From Porticoccus sp905181945 (lineage in GTDB: Bacteria; Pseudomonadota; Gammaproteobacteria; Pseudomonadales; Porticoccaceae): 64,000 nucleotides of DNA. The notes under the pieces were generated by a model, which did no database searches, was not told where the DNA came from, and saw only the letters and a program-made list of their open reading frames with translations. Made by a program: the position numbers and the translations under genes. Shown piece by piece: positions 7,697 through 16,719 of this stretch. Position 1 is the first letter of the stretch; every line of letters starts with the position of its first letter. The stretch covers positions 496,001 through 560,000 of the forward strand of contig NZ_CP159825.1 in assembly GCF_047729555.1 (NCBI RefSeq), written 5' to 3'.

Positions 7697-10345
7697 ATGA
7701 CCCACGATGTAGACCCTTTTGAAACGCAAGAGTGGCTCGAAGCCTTCGACTCGGTATACAAAGTCCACGGCGAAGACAGGGTAGCCTTTCTGCTCAACGA
7801 ACTTCAGGCTCATGCTAGCAGCCAGAGCATAAAGCTGCCATCTTCGATTACCACTCCATTTCACAATACTATTAGTCCTCCGCGTGAAAAGCGTATGCCT
7901 GGCGACCTTCTTATGGAGCGCCGTATTCGTTCGCTAGTGCGATGGAATGCTTTGGTGATGGTGATGCGCGCCAATAAAAAGAGCGAAGGTATCGGCGGCC
8001 ATATTGCCACTTTTGCCTCTGCGGCGACCCTCTATGATGTTGGCTTTAACTATTTCTTTCACGGTGCTGATGGCGACGATCTCGGTGACCTTATTTTCTT
8101 TCAGGGCCACAGTTCTCCTGGCATGTATGCGCGATCATTTCTAGAGGGCCGCATTAGTGAAGCGCAAATGGATAACTTCCGTCGTGAGGTTGGCGGCGGC
8201 GGATTGTCTTCTTATCCGCACCCTTGGTTAATGCCTGAATACTGGCAGTTTCCAACAGTTTCTATGGGTCTTGGCCCCATTCAAGCGATCTATCAGGCCC
8301 ATATCATGCGCTACCTTTCGGCGCGCGGCATAGTCGCACGCCGTGATCGCAAGGTCTGGGCATTTTTGGGCGACGGCGAATGTGATGAGCCTGAAAGCTT
8401 AGGTGCTATTTCATTAGCAGGGCGCGAGCAACTTGAAAATCTAATTTTTGTTGTCAACTGCAATTTGCAAAGGCTCGATGGGCCGGTAAGAGGTAATGGT
8501 AAAATTATCCAAGAACTTGAAGGGATTTTTCGTGGTGCTGGCTGGAACGTGATTAAAGTTATATGGGGGCGTCACTGGGATGAACTGCTAGAAAAAGATA
8601 AAAGCGGTCTGCTGATTAGACGCATGAATGAGGTCTGTGATGGTGAGTTACAGAATTACAGATTTAATGGCGGCGCCTACACTCGCGAACACTTCTTCGG
8701 CAAGTATTCTGAGTTACTTGAGTTGGTGAAAGATATGACCGACGAGCAAATTATGTACCTTAATCGCGGCGGCCATGACCCCTATAAAGTTTATGCAGCC
8801 TATGCTGAAGCTGTTGCTCATAAGAATCAACCGACAGTTATTTTGGCGCACACAGTGAAAGGTTACGGGTTAGGAAGTGCCGATGAAGCCGCTAATAATA
8901 CGCATTCGATAAAAAAACTCGATTTAGATAGTCTACGCGGTTTTCGTGATCGTTTTGGTATTCCGATACCAGAAAAACAGCTAGAGAATGCTCCCTACTA
9001 TCGTCCCGATAAAAACAGCCCAGAGCTCAAATACTTACGCAGCTGCCGCAGGGAGCTAGGGGGCCCTCTGCCTTCGAGGAAGTCTGGCTTTAAGGCTATG
9101 GATGTACCAACACTAAAGGCATTCAAAAAGCAGTTAGAAGGCAGCGGTGAGCGTGAAGTTTCAACCACCATGGTGCTTATGCAGATCCTTTCGGTATTAA
9201 TTAAAGACAAAACCATCGGTAGTTTTGTGGTACCAATTGTACCAGATGAGGCGCGCACTTTTGGTATGGAAGGTATGTTCCGCCAGCTGGGCATATATAC
9301 ATCTTCTGGACAGAAGTATGTACCACATGATCATCAGCAGATCATGTATTACAAAGAAGATAAAAAAGGCGTCATTCTTGAAGAGGGCATAAATGAAGCG
9401 GGTGCCATGTCAGCCTGGTTGGCTCTAGCGACTGCTTACAGTACAAGCAGTCGCCCGATGATTCCTTTTTATATTTTCTATTCGATGTTTGGTTTTCAGC
9501 GTGTTGGTGACTTGATATGGGCGGCTGGAGACAGTCAGGCGCGAGGCTTCCTTATTGGCGCCACGGCTGGTAGAACCACACTGAATGGTGAAGGATTGCA
9601 GCATCAGGATGGCCATAGCCATATTCTTGCCAACACTGTGCCAAACTGTAAAAGCTATGATGCATCCTATAGTTATGAGCTGACGGTTGTTATTCAAGAT
9701 GGTGTTAGGCGCATGTACAAAAATAAAGAAAACTGCTTCTACTACTTGACCACCATGAATGAAAATTACAGTCAGCCAGTCATGCCAGAGGGCGCTGAAG
9801 AAGGTATTGTCAGGGGTATGTATTCGTTTTTCAGGGGCGCCGATACTGAGCTAAAAGTACAGTTGATGGGATCTGGAGCTATTCTCAATGAAGTGCGCGA
9901 AGCGGCAACGATTCTACGCGAGTCTTTCTCTGTTGAGTCAGATATTTGGAGCTTAACCAGCGTTAATGAGCTGACTCGCGATGGCCAGAAAATCGATCGA
10001 TGGAATTTACTGCATCCTGAGAGTAAGCCTAAAAAATCCTACATAACAGAACAGATGGAGGGTAGCGTTGGACCCGTCGTTATTGCCACTGACTACATGA
10101 AGAATCATGCGGAGCAGTTACGTAAATATATCCAATTTCCACTCTATGTACTTGGCACAGATGGCTTTGGTCGCAGTGATAGCCGCGCTACGTTGCGTAA
10201 TTTCTTTGAGGTTGACCGCTACTTTATAGTACTGGCAGGACTGAAAATGCTAGCTGACGAAGGAAAAATAAAAACTTCGATACTTGCTAAAGCGATGAAA
10301 AAATTTGGGATTGACCCAGAAAAACCGAATCCACTGTATGTTTAA
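7697..10345 (+). CDS. aceE: Pyruvate dehydrogenase E1 component, homodimeric
   Basis: Thiamine-diphosphate enzyme that decarboxylates pyruvate and acetylates the E2 lipoyl group, feeding acetyl-CoA to the TCA cycle. 882 aa matches the single-chain AceE type. Visible marks: ARSFLEGRISE, the TPP-binding GDGECDEPES...NCNLQRLDGPV block, GGHDPYKVYAAY and GEGLQHQDGHSH. Followed 60 bases later by aceF, so the two form an operon. No lpd (E3) gene and no pdhR follow here; E3 must be encoded elsewhere. Confidence 0.97.
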   Translation: MTHDVDPFETQEWLEAFDSVYKVHGEDRVAFLLNELQAHASSQSIKLPSSITTPFHNTISPPREKRMPGDLLMERRIRSLVRWNALVMVMRANKKSEGIGGHIATFASAATLYDVGFNYFFHGADGDDLGDLIFFQGHSSPGMYARSFLEGRISEAQMDNFRREVGGGGLSSYPHPWLMPEYWQFPTVSMGLGPIQAIYQAHIMRYLSARGIVARRDRKVWAFLGDGECDEPESLGAISLAGREQLENLIFVVNCNLQRLDGPVRGNGKIIQELEGIFRGAGWNVIKVIWGRHWDELLEKDKSGLLIRRMNEVCDGELQNYRFNGGAYTREHFFGKYSELLELVKDMTDEQIMYLNRGGHDPYKVYAAYAEAVAHKNQPTVILAHTVKGYGLGSADEAANNTHSIKKLDLDSLRGFRDRFGIPIPEKQLENAPYYRPDKNSPELKYLRSCRRELGGPLPSRKSGFKAMDVPTLKAFKKQLEGSGEREVSTTMVLMQILSVLIKDKTIGSFVVPIVPDEARTFGMEGMFRQLGIYTSSGQKYVPHDHQQIMYYKEDKKGVILEEGINEAGAMSAWLALATAYSTSSRPMIPFYIFYSMFGFQRVGDLIWAAGDSQARGFLIGATAGRTTLNGEGLQHQDGHSHILANTVPNCKSYDASYSYELTVVIQDGVRRMYKNKENCFYYLTTMNENYSQPVMPEGAEEGIVRGMYSFFRGADTELKVQLMGSGAILNEVREAATILRESFSVESDIWSLTSVNELTRDGQKIDRWNLLHPESKPKKSYITEQMEGSVGPVVIATDYMKNHAEQLRKYIQFPLYVLGTDGFGRSDSRATLRNFFEVDRYFIVLAGLKMLADEGKIKTSILAKAMKKFGIDPEKPNPLYV

Positions 10346-10405
10346 GCGTGGGTGCACCAGCAGTGTGTCACTAAACGCCAATCTCTGACTAATAGAGGAA
10401 TCAAT

Positions 10406-11725
10406 GTGCCAATACAAATAGTGATGGTGCCAGATCTCGGTGGGGCTGAGACAGTTGAGGTAATTGACCTGGGTCTCGCCTCTGGCGATGTTGTTGCCTT
10501 AGAAGATTCACTTTTGGTACTCGAGTCTGATAAGGCGGCCATGGACATGCCTAGTCCTGTGGCTGGTGTGTTTAAAAAATACCTTGTTACCGAAGGTGCG
10601 ATAGTGCACGTCGGTGATGCTATTGCTGAGATTGATATGGCGAAAGAAACGCCAGCTGATGCTGAGAATCCGCCTGAAGAGAAAGCGATTGAAGCGTCCT
10701 CTTCGGTGGTGATGGCAAAAAATAAACCCGAAGCAGTCATGGAGAAAGCATCTATACCAGTGTCAACTGTACAGCGGTTTGAGATGGCGGACTTCGAATT
10801 AGGTTCTGGGAAAACTATAGCGACTGATATTTATGCTGGTCCGGTCGCGCGTAAATTCGCTCGTGAATTAGGTGTATCGTTAATTGAGGTTATTGGAACC
10901 GGATCTAGGGGGCGTATTTTAAAAGACGATATCAATAACTTCGTCAAGAAAGTAATGAAAGACAGGGTATCGACAACAGAAAAGGTATCAGGCGACATAG
11001 GAATATCGCCAGCACCCATTGTTGACTTTAGTCAGTTTGGTGTCATTAAAACAATCAAAATGAGCAAGATTCAAAAGTTAACCGCGGCTAATATGCAGCG
11101 CAACTGGAGGAGCATCCCGCATGTCACCCAATTAGATGAGGCTGATATCACCGAGCTAGAAGTATTTCGAAAATCACTCAAAGTCAAGCAAGAAAAGCGC
11201 GTTACACTAGTGGCTTTTTTAATTAAAGCGATAGGCTCGTTACTTCAGTCGAACCCAGAATTCAATCGTTCTCTTGCAGTAGACGGCAAGCACTTTATAC
11301 AAAAGCATTATATCCATATCGGTATGGCTGTCGATACGCCACGCGGACTAGTTGTGCCAGTGATTCGCGATGTTGATGAAAAGGATATCTGGGATATCTC
11401 CGTAGATGTTGCAATGCTGGCTAATAAAGCTCGCGATGGAAAGCTAAGCCCTGCAGAAATGAAGGGCGGTTGCTTTACTCTGTCTAGCTTAGGCGCTATT
11501 GGTGGTAATGGATTCACTCCCATTATTAATGCCCCAGAAATTGGTATTCTGGGTGTTTCGAAATCACAAATGAAATCAACATGGGATGGTAGTGTGTTTG
11601 TACCGCGCCTTATGTTACCGCTAGCGTTGTCCTATGATCATCGCGCCATTAACGGCGCAGAGGCCGGTCGTTTTCTGGTGCATCTAATTAAATTACTTGG
11701 CGATGTTGATTACTTTTCATCTTAA
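10406..11725 (+). CDS. aceF: Dihydrolipoamide acetyltransferase, PDH E2
   Basis: Core of the pyruvate dehydrogenase complex, transferring acetyl groups to CoA. The GTG start at 10406 follows GAGGA six bases upstream and begins the lipoyl domain (IQIVMVPDLGG); the longer frame from 10352 adds an unrelated tail. One lipoyl domain (Lys in ESDKAAMDMPS), an acidic/Ala linker, a peripheral-subunit-binding domain (GPVARKFARELG...GTGSRGRILKDD), then the catalytic domain ending in SYDHRAINGAEAGRF with the active-site His. A single lipoyl domain at 439 aa is short compared with the three-domain Escherichia enzyme. Confidence 0.95.
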   Translation: MPIQIVMVPDLGGAETVEVIDLGLASGDVVALEDSLLVLESDKAAMDMPSPVAGVFKKYLVTEGAIVHVGDAIAEIDMAKETPADAENPPEEKAIEASSSVVMAKNKPEAVMEKASIPVSTVQRFEMADFELGSGKTIATDIYAGPVARKFARELGVSLIEVIGTGSRGRILKDDINNFVKKVMKDRVSTTEKVSGDIGISPAPIVDFSQFGVIKTIKMSKIQKLTAANMQRNWRSIPHVTQLDEADITELEVFRKSLKVKQEKRVTLVAFLIKAIGSLLQSNPEFNRSLAVDGKHFIQKHYIHIGMAVDTPRGLVVPVIRDVDEKDIWDISVDVAMLANKARDGKLSPAEMKGGCFTLSSLGAIGGNGFTPIINAPEIGILGVSKSQMKSTWDGSVFVPRLMLPLALSYDHRAINGAEAGRFLVHLIKLLGDVDYFSS

Positions 11726-11758
11726 GAAAAATAGCTACAGAGAAGTAATGGTATTAAA

Positions 11759-11968
11759 TTAAAATGAGGATAATACATATTTTATAAATACTAAGGCCAA
11801 GCCAGAAGTGGCGATAGCTAGAAGGGGGACAAGCAAAGGTGTGGTGCTTTCTGTTTCTACACCAGTGCTATTTTCTTTTTTGCTTCTATAAACCACTACA
11901 GCTGCTCCCATCAAGATGAGCGCCGCAATGGCGAGGAAAATATACACTCCTATATCAAAATAACCCAC
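11759..11968 (-). CDS. Small membrane protein, 69 aa, two TM segments
   Basis: Predicted helices at about residues 5-27 and 43-66, joined by a basic-then-polar loop (YRSKKENSTGVETESTT). No family recognised. It is the last of three small membrane proteins on this strand (12608 to 11759), perhaps one transcript running toward aceF. The frame looks real because of its clean membrane topology and ATG start. Confidence 0.5.
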   Translation of the reverse strand: MGYFDIGVYIFLAIAALILMGAAVVVYRSKKENSTGVETESTTPLLVPLLAIATSGLALVFIKYVLSSF

Positions 11969-12036
11969 TGCTTACCCCTCTTCATAGTATTAACCCCCAT
12001 GCTCTATTTCTGCTTTTCTTGGTGAGGGTAGGTAGA

Positions 12037-12228
12037 TTAGCGGATGGCAAGAGCAATCCAGTTTATTAGATACAATATGGCGAAAAAAGCACAACCGGTC
12101 CGCCACAGAACAAGTTTTTTTTTCAGCGCAGGCAACTCTTCGCTGGCTTTATACGCATTGCTATCTGCATTAATCATTCCAATTAACTCTGCTTTTGTTT
12201 TTTTCATTAATTCTTTTTCTGAGTGCAT
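12037..12228 (-). CDS. Small membrane protein, 63 aa, C-terminal TM
   Basis: A Lys/Glu-rich soluble N-terminus (MHSEKELMKKTKAELIGMI) leads to one hydrophobic helix (TGCAFFAILYLINWIALAI). A purine-rich AAGGAGGC-like ribosome site (plus-strand gcctcctt at 12237-12244) lies just upstream of the start, which supports translation. Function unknown. A coiled-coil N-terminus plus a single tail-anchored helix could make it a small membrane-tethered accessory protein, but this is only a structural description. Confidence 0.55.
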   Translation of the reverse strand: MHSEKELMKKTKAELIGMINADSNAYKASEELPALKKKLVLWRTGCAFFAILYLINWIALAIR

Positions 12229-12374
12229 TTCGTTGCCTCCTTAGTATTTTTTCGCATTGCTTGTTGTAGATATTTTTTGCTAGAAATATTTTCTCAGATT
12301 TTGTAAAACAGAAAGTGCGGGTTGTTGTGGTCTTCGAAAAATTTTTAGTGTCACCTAGGCTTATCTTTTTTCTT

Positions 12375-12608
12375 TTATTTCTTACCCCTAAAGATAGCTA
12401 TATAGATTAAATAAATAGTGAGTGGTAATGAGCATATAAGCCAGGGTGTAAAGTCTTGCTGATCATTCAGCACCGATAGAACCAAGCCAGCCAGAGAAAG
12501 TATGCTAAAAATAAAGATTACTAACTTTTTATCTAGATAGTCATTTAATAAGAAACACAAGATACCAACAGCAGTAATTCCAATCAAAGCATAAAGTAAA
12601 AGTACCAT
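12375..12608 (-). CDS. Small membrane protein, 77 aa
   Basis: Almost entirely hydrophobic, with three probable membrane helices separated by DYLDKK and NDQQDFTPW, and a basic end (FRGKK) in line with a cytoplasmic C-terminus. No family recognised. It is the first of three small membrane-protein genes in the same direction. Upstream (12609 on) begins the accessory zone with dispersed repeats. Confidence 0.5.
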   Translation of the reverse strand: MVLLLYALIGITAVGILCFLLNDYLDKKLVIFIFSILSLAGLVLSVLNDQQDFTPWLICSLPLTIYLIYIAIFRGKK

Positions 12609-12702
12609 ATTTTTTATCGACGCAGCTGTCGACTCCTAGTAATTGTAAAAAATTTATCAAGGACATCCATTTTTCTTTTTACAAATGAGATCGTCATATG
12701 AT

Positions 12703-12888
12703 CGCTATCCTCTAATTAATAAAATAGGTGAAGATGGGTTTATTGTAATTTCCTTGGCTAGTGGAGAGAAGTTCTAGGAGCCACTAGCAGGCTACATTCA
12801 ACAGGCATGAGTAATATATTAGCTATTATACTACTGCTTTATTATAAGTTCTCCAGAAGCCAAACATCTTTGTCTATACTCACTACCT
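12703..12888 (+). repeat. Dispersed repeat copy A, with 3' scar of a second FkbM gene
   Basis: The segment is closely similar to 15683-15871. Its first part (12703 to about 12755) matches the last codons of the FkbM gene at 14995-15741, including the LINKIGEDG coding stretch, but no upstream coding sequence is left. The remainder matches the noncoding 3' flank (gttctaggagccacta..., ending tctatactcactacc). The rest of the gene-free stretch 12609-13103 is AT-rich with nothing else recognisable. Confidence 0.75.
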
Positions 12889-13103
12889 ACTTTTTATAAC
12901 AATCATACAAAGTAGTTAAGCTAGGAAGCACTTATGTATCATGCATATAGTATTTTACCCATACGCACTCAGGTTAACAAACATATAGGCGGACTTATCA
13001 TCGTGTCATTAAATTGTTAAGATAAAGAGTAAATATCATTAATTATCCAAATCATAGAGAAAATTTGGTGCTTTTGATCTCGATTTATCAGGATAATTTA
13101 GAA

Positions 13104-14681
13104 ATGCATAATACTGACAACCAACCATCTTATCTTAGTGTTATTCAAATTCGAATTTGCACAGCTTTTGCAAGCCTCCTGATTTCGCTATTCGTAATTC
13201 TTTTTGATGACATAATCAATCAAGATGGGATTCTATATATAAAGGCAGCTGAGTTATTTTTAGTTGAAGGCATTCAATCCTCTGTAGCACTTTATAATTG
13301 GCCGACATATTCAATTATCATCGCGTATTTTCACCAGCTAACATCTATATCTTTGGAGTCTTCTGCACTCATTATAAATAGTTTTTTCTTTGTGTTGCTA
13401 ACCGATGCGCTGGTTCTGATATGCCGACTTATTATGTCGACACATAGACAATTAGCAATTGCCGCTCTTTTGATCACCTGCTTTATGCCGCTTAATGAAT
13501 ATCGTGACTATATATTTCGCGATAGCGGTTACTGGGCTTTTACAAGCCTTGCTCTTTATCAATTTATGCTTTTCCTTAAGTCGCCAAATTTAAAAAATGC
13601 ATCGCTTTGGCAAATTTTTATGATAGCTGCTATTTTTTTTCGAATAGAAGGTAGCGTTATATTATTCGCTCTTCCTTTGTTTTTGCTGCTGATTAAAACG
13701 AAAAAAAACTTCATAGCTTTCAAGGAAATTTTACTGACTTCCTATCTATCGATAATAGGTGTGCTTGCGATTTTGATAGTTCTACTAAGCCAGCTTGATG
13801 TCGTAGCTGCATATTCGAAATTTGATGGAGCACCTATTTCAACTTACATTGACTTAAGTTTTTATACTGAAAAGCTAACTCACGCTACAGGTATTATAGA
13901 AAGTCAAATTTTAAACAAATACTCCAAGGACTATGCCACTTTTATTTTTTTAACTGGCATGTTCTTGATGCTAATTTTGAAATTATTTGAAGGGTTTTCA
14001 CTTAGCTACATTATAGTTTACTTTATGGCTGCCTCTAAGGGTGATCATACTTCTGCGAAATTATATCAACAGTTATTCATATATTTTTTTCTGGTCAATA
14101 TATTGATATTGATTTTTTTCTTATATAAGGAATACTTTGTTACCTCTAGATATTTAGTTATGGCGCTAATTGGCTTATTTCTACTTCTTGCTCACCGTTT
14201 GGTATTAGGTATTGAGTTTTTATGGCTTGAAAAGAAAATTCTACCTCTGTCTATTGTTGCTCTATGTCTTTTTTATAACTTAATTGATACTTTGACGATG
14301 TCACATCGTAAGTCTTATATTAAGGATATCGCAGTTTGGTCTGCACAGAACGTCCCAAGTAAAAGTCTTTTGATGACAGACAATATTTATATTGAATATT
14401 ATTTTGACACTAAAGAATCATCTTCGATAATATGTCGGAAAAATATCGAAACTATCGTCAACCTAGAGAAAGAAAATGGCGAAAAAATTAATACCTGCGC
14501 TTCAAATTCTTTAACAAATACTTTAACCAGCTATCTTCATTTTGATTATATTATTCTTGTCGAAAAAAAATATAGCGAAACTATTAAGGAGTCCATGAAG
14601 AAGCTCAGGCTTGAAAAAATTCATCATACTAGAGACAGAAAAGGCAACAGAGCAAATATTTATAAGGTTATAAAAATGTAA
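13104..14681 (+). CDS. Multi-spanning glycosyltransferase-like membrane protein (GT-C / GT39-like)
   Basis: About 525 aa with roughly ten hydrophobic helices and a soluble C-terminus of about 120 residues. The first lumenal loop has an acidic motif (FDDIINQDGILYIKAAELFL) and a second loop has EYRDYIFRDSGYW, the layout of GT-C enzymes that use polyprenyl-phosphate sugars. That family call is inference from topology and motifs. Start set at ATG 13104 (AGGA upstream) instead of the TTG at 13065. It lies between repeat copies A and B next to an FkbM methyltransferase, suggesting a surface-glycan cassette. The sequence is very AT-rich. Confidence 0.6.
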   Translation: MHNTDNQPSYLSVIQIRICTAFASLLISLFVILFDDIINQDGILYIKAAELFLVEGIQSSVALYNWPTYSIIIAYFHQLTSISLESSALIINSFFFVLLTDALVLICRLIMSTHRQLAIAALLITCFMPLNEYRDYIFRDSGYWAFTSLALYQFMLFLKSPNLKNASLWQIFMIAAIFFRIEGSVILFALPLFLLLIKTKKNFIAFKEILLTSYLSIIGVLAILIVLLSQLDVVAAYSKFDGAPISTYIDLSFYTEKLTHATGIIESQILNKYSKDYATFIFLTGMFLMLILKLFEGFSLSYIIVYFMAASKGDHTSAKLYQQLFIYFFLVNILILIFFLYKEYFVTSRYLVMALIGLFLLLAHRLVLGIEFLWLEKKILPLSIVALCLFYNLIDTLTMSHRKSYIKDIAVWSAQNVPSKSLLMTDNIYIEYYFDTKESSSIICRKNIETIVNLEKENGEKINTCASNSLTNTLTSYLHFDYIILVEKKYSETIKESMKKLRLEKIHHTRDRKGNRANIYKVIKM

Positions 14682-14774
14682 CTGTATAGTTTTTAATTGC
14701 TTGTCCATTTTAATGAAAGTATAAAGAATTTTACGCAATACAAAAAATTGATATCGAATATCTTTAAGGAATAA

Positions 14775-14849
14775 ATGAAAATACTGAAAAACGTCGCATT
14801 ATCGAAATGGCTTGGGTGGATGCTCAAGCCATATTCCCCTCCCGCTTAA
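14775..14849 (+). CDS. Possible 24-aa ORF or remnant
   Basis: An ATG with AAGGA just upstream opens 24 codons with a Trp-rich middle (WLGWMLKPYSPPA) before TAA. The good ribosome site is the only support. It may be the start of a truncated gene. The rest of 14682-14994 is AT-rich with no other recognisable feature. Confidence 0.2.
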   Translation: MKILKNVALSKWLGWMLKPYSPPA

Positions 14850-14994
14850 ATAATTATTCCATAAACCTTTAGCTCATTCCAAGAAACTCCTCTCATAACC
14901 GCCCAAACTTTTAAAAGCTGAAATTAGGAAATCTTTAGTTTTAGGATTATTATTTTAAAAAATCAAGGAAGGATTAAGAAATGGATTCTAAGCA

Positions 14995-15741
14995 ATGAAG
15001 TTACTAAGCAAGCTATACCGTCTTTGGTATGGAGGATTCAGGCGTAATGTTTTTCGAATCATTGATAGGGATGGGCTGAAATACCTCCTAAACTATAGGA
15101 ATAGCGTTGACCGCAAGATTATTACTGAAGTCGGCTACGAAAAAGAACAGCTCGATTATTTTTTGAATCTAATCAATAAGGCTGGATGTACGATATTTTT
15201 TGATGTTGGAGCTAACATTGGATTGTATTCACTTAATGTTTCCAGCCTGCAGTCCATTGAAAAGATTATTGCTTTTGAGCCAGTATCTTCGAATGTTTGC
15301 CAGTTGAGCGCAAACTTATTGCTAAATAATCTTCATAATTTTGTTGAAGTCAAAATGATTGGACTAAGTGATGAAATTGGCGAAGTCGCTTTTATGGAAA
15401 ATACAGGGAACAGCACTGGACGCTCACGAATTAAAGCGACTGATTTTTCTGCTAATGTTCAATCTAATAAAAAACAATTTAAAGAGACTAAAATTCATGT
15501 TGATAGGCTAGATAACATTATCGAAGCAGTAGTGGGCAGCTTTATCGCAATTAAAATAGATATTGAGGGACATGAACTTCAGGCTTTGCATGGTATGCGA
15601 GATATGCTTCGTAACAACAAATGTATTCTACAGGTTGAGTCTTATAATCCAGCACCTATTATTAGTTTCCTTGAATCTCTAGGCTACCCTCTAATTAATA
15701 AAATAGGTGAAGATGGGTACTATTGTAATTTCCCTGACTAG
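14995..15741 (+). CDS. FkbM family SAM-dependent methyltransferase
   Basis: 248 aa. SAM-binding motif I is FFDVGANIGLYS at residues 68-79, followed by IIAFEPVSSN (motif II), and FIAIKIDIEGHELQALHGM, the FkbM signature. Members methylate sugar hydroxyls on glycans or natural products; here a surface-polysaccharide target is inferred from the adjacent GT-C-like gene. The 3' end of this gene lies inside repeat B, and a scar of the same 3' end is in repeat A, 3 kb upstream. Confidence 0.85.
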   Translation: MKLLSKLYRLWYGGFRRNVFRIIDRDGLKYLLNYRNSVDRKIITEVGYEKEQLDYFLNLINKAGCTIFFDVGANIGLYSLNVSSLQSIEKIIAFEPVSSNVCQLSANLLLNNLHNFVEVKMIGLSDEIGEVAFMENTGNSTGRSRIKATDFSANVQSNKKQFKETKIHVDRLDNIIEAVVGSFIAIKIDIEGHELQALHGMRDMLRNNKCILQVESYNPAPIISFLESLGYPLINKIGEDGYYCNFPD

Positions 15742-15993
15742 TGAAGAGAAGCTCTAAGAGCCACTAATAGCCTACATTTAACAGGTATGGTTAATGTATT
15801 AGTTGTTGTTGCTATTACTACCTTATTATAAGTTTCTTAGAAGCCAAATATCTTTGTCTATATTCACTACCCTTCTTTGTTTAGTGTCTTGCTCTTGATA
15901 ACTGACTGGTGCTACCACTTCTTTATTTATTTAACATGTTTCAAGGGGGGCGGGGGAGGGCTTATGGTTTGCTGCTTGTATATAGTAACCACT
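15683..15993 (+). repeat. Dispersed repeat copy B (longest)
   Basis: Starts inside the last codons of the FkbM gene and runs into noncoding DNA. 15683-15871 matches copy A; about 15750-15955 matches copy C (21078-21300), including acatttaacaggtatg, a trinucleotide run gttgttgttgctattactacc, tagaagccaaat and aacatgtttcaagggg. 15946-15993 (GGGGGCGGGGGAGGG plus cttatggtttgctgcttg) matches 23378-23425. It fills the gap between the FkbM gene and the His/Asp-repeat gene; no transposase is present. Confidence 0.8.
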
Positions 15994-16137
15994 CAATCTT
16001 TTAAAAGCTGAAATTGAAAACCCCTTCACTTGAACGCGCACACTGCCGGTCTTTTAAATGAATAGCCGGTATAATTAGCAAAAATTTATTCTTGTAGGTT
16101 AAGATATAAATACAATAAAAAAACAAAGGACTAAGAT

Positions 16138-16338
16138 ATGAAAAAATTAACAGTAGCATTTTTTATTTTGATGTTAAGTGCAATGACAAATGTTTATGCC
16201 AGCCATTGTGGTGGAAATCATGCCGCTGATAAAGTGCATGCCGCTGATAAAGATCAAAAGGCACATGATGACCATGATGACCATGATGACCATGATGACC
16301 ATGATGACCATGATAAAAAAGATGGGCAAGATAAATAA
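16138..16338 (+). CDS. Exported His/Asp-repeat peptide, probable metal-binding
   Basis: 66 aa: signal peptide (KKLTVAFFILMLSAMTNVYA, cleavage before SHCGGNH), then a short mature chain with SHCGGNHAADKVHAADK and a run of HDD triplets, ending in Lys/Asp. The His-Asp density suggests binding of Zn, Cu, Ni or Co in the periplasm; this is inference. A strong AAAGGA-type site lies upstream of ATG 16138. The repeated part is a 9-bp minisatellite (16264-16308), so its length may vary between strains. A frame on the opposite strand is only a shadow of the repeat. Confidence 0.7.
   Translation: MKKLTVAFFILMLSAMTNVYASHCGGNHAADKVHAADKDQKAHDDHDDHDDHDDHDDHDKKDGQDK
16264..16314 (+). repeat. 9-bp minisatellite coding for HDD
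   Basis: Five perfect tandem copies of catgatgac followed by a partial catgat. Each unit adds His-Asp-Asp in frame, so gain or loss of units changes peptide length without a frameshift. Confidence 0.95.
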
Positions 16339-16457
16339 AATCTAAATAAAAATACAAGATCTAATTAATTAATCCTATATATTTTAATAGCTTCAAAATA
16401 ATACGCTAATATCTTTAGTTGCATTAATCTTTAAGTAATTAATTAAGGAGAAATTCT

Positions 16458-16703
16458 GTGGGAATAGGCCTATATTTTCTCTGTGTGGTCGGCTGTTATT
16501 ATTGGCAAATGAAAGGATTCAAGCTTGAGTATGAGGCCTGGCAGAGTAACGATAGAGAAGAATACTCTAAGTTAGAGGTAGACTATTATCTTAAAAGGTT
16601 TGAAACCGAAAGACGTCAAATGTGGTTATGGAGTTTCGTAGGCGGGGCTTATTTATGGGCCCCGTTTATTTACTTATTCTCAGACCTTTCAAATAGAAAA
16701 TAA
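16458..16703 (+). CDS. Small membrane protein, 81 aa
   Basis: GTG start preceded by AAGGAG. One hydrophobic helix at the N-terminus (IGLYFLCVVGCYYW), a charged middle (EYEAWQSNDREEYSKLEVDYYLKR), and a second helix (WLWSFVGGAYLWAPFIYLF). Family not recognised. It lies 16 bases before the secreted-protein gene at 16720, so the two are probably cotranscribed. Confidence 0.55.
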   Translation: MGIGLYFLCVVGCYYWQMKGFKLEYEAWQSNDREEYSKLEVDYYLKRFETERRQMWLWSFVGGAYLWAPFIYLFSDLSNRK

Positions 16704-16719
16704 AAAGTGATCGTGCGAA

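Noticed and set aside
11759..12608. Toxin-antitoxin system among the three small membrane genes
   Set aside because: No known toxin or antitoxin motif; gaps are too large for a typical pair.
16163..16357. Minus-strand His/Gly-rich frame
   Set aside because: Shadow of the HDD minisatellite; the plus-strand frame has a signal peptide and ribosome site.
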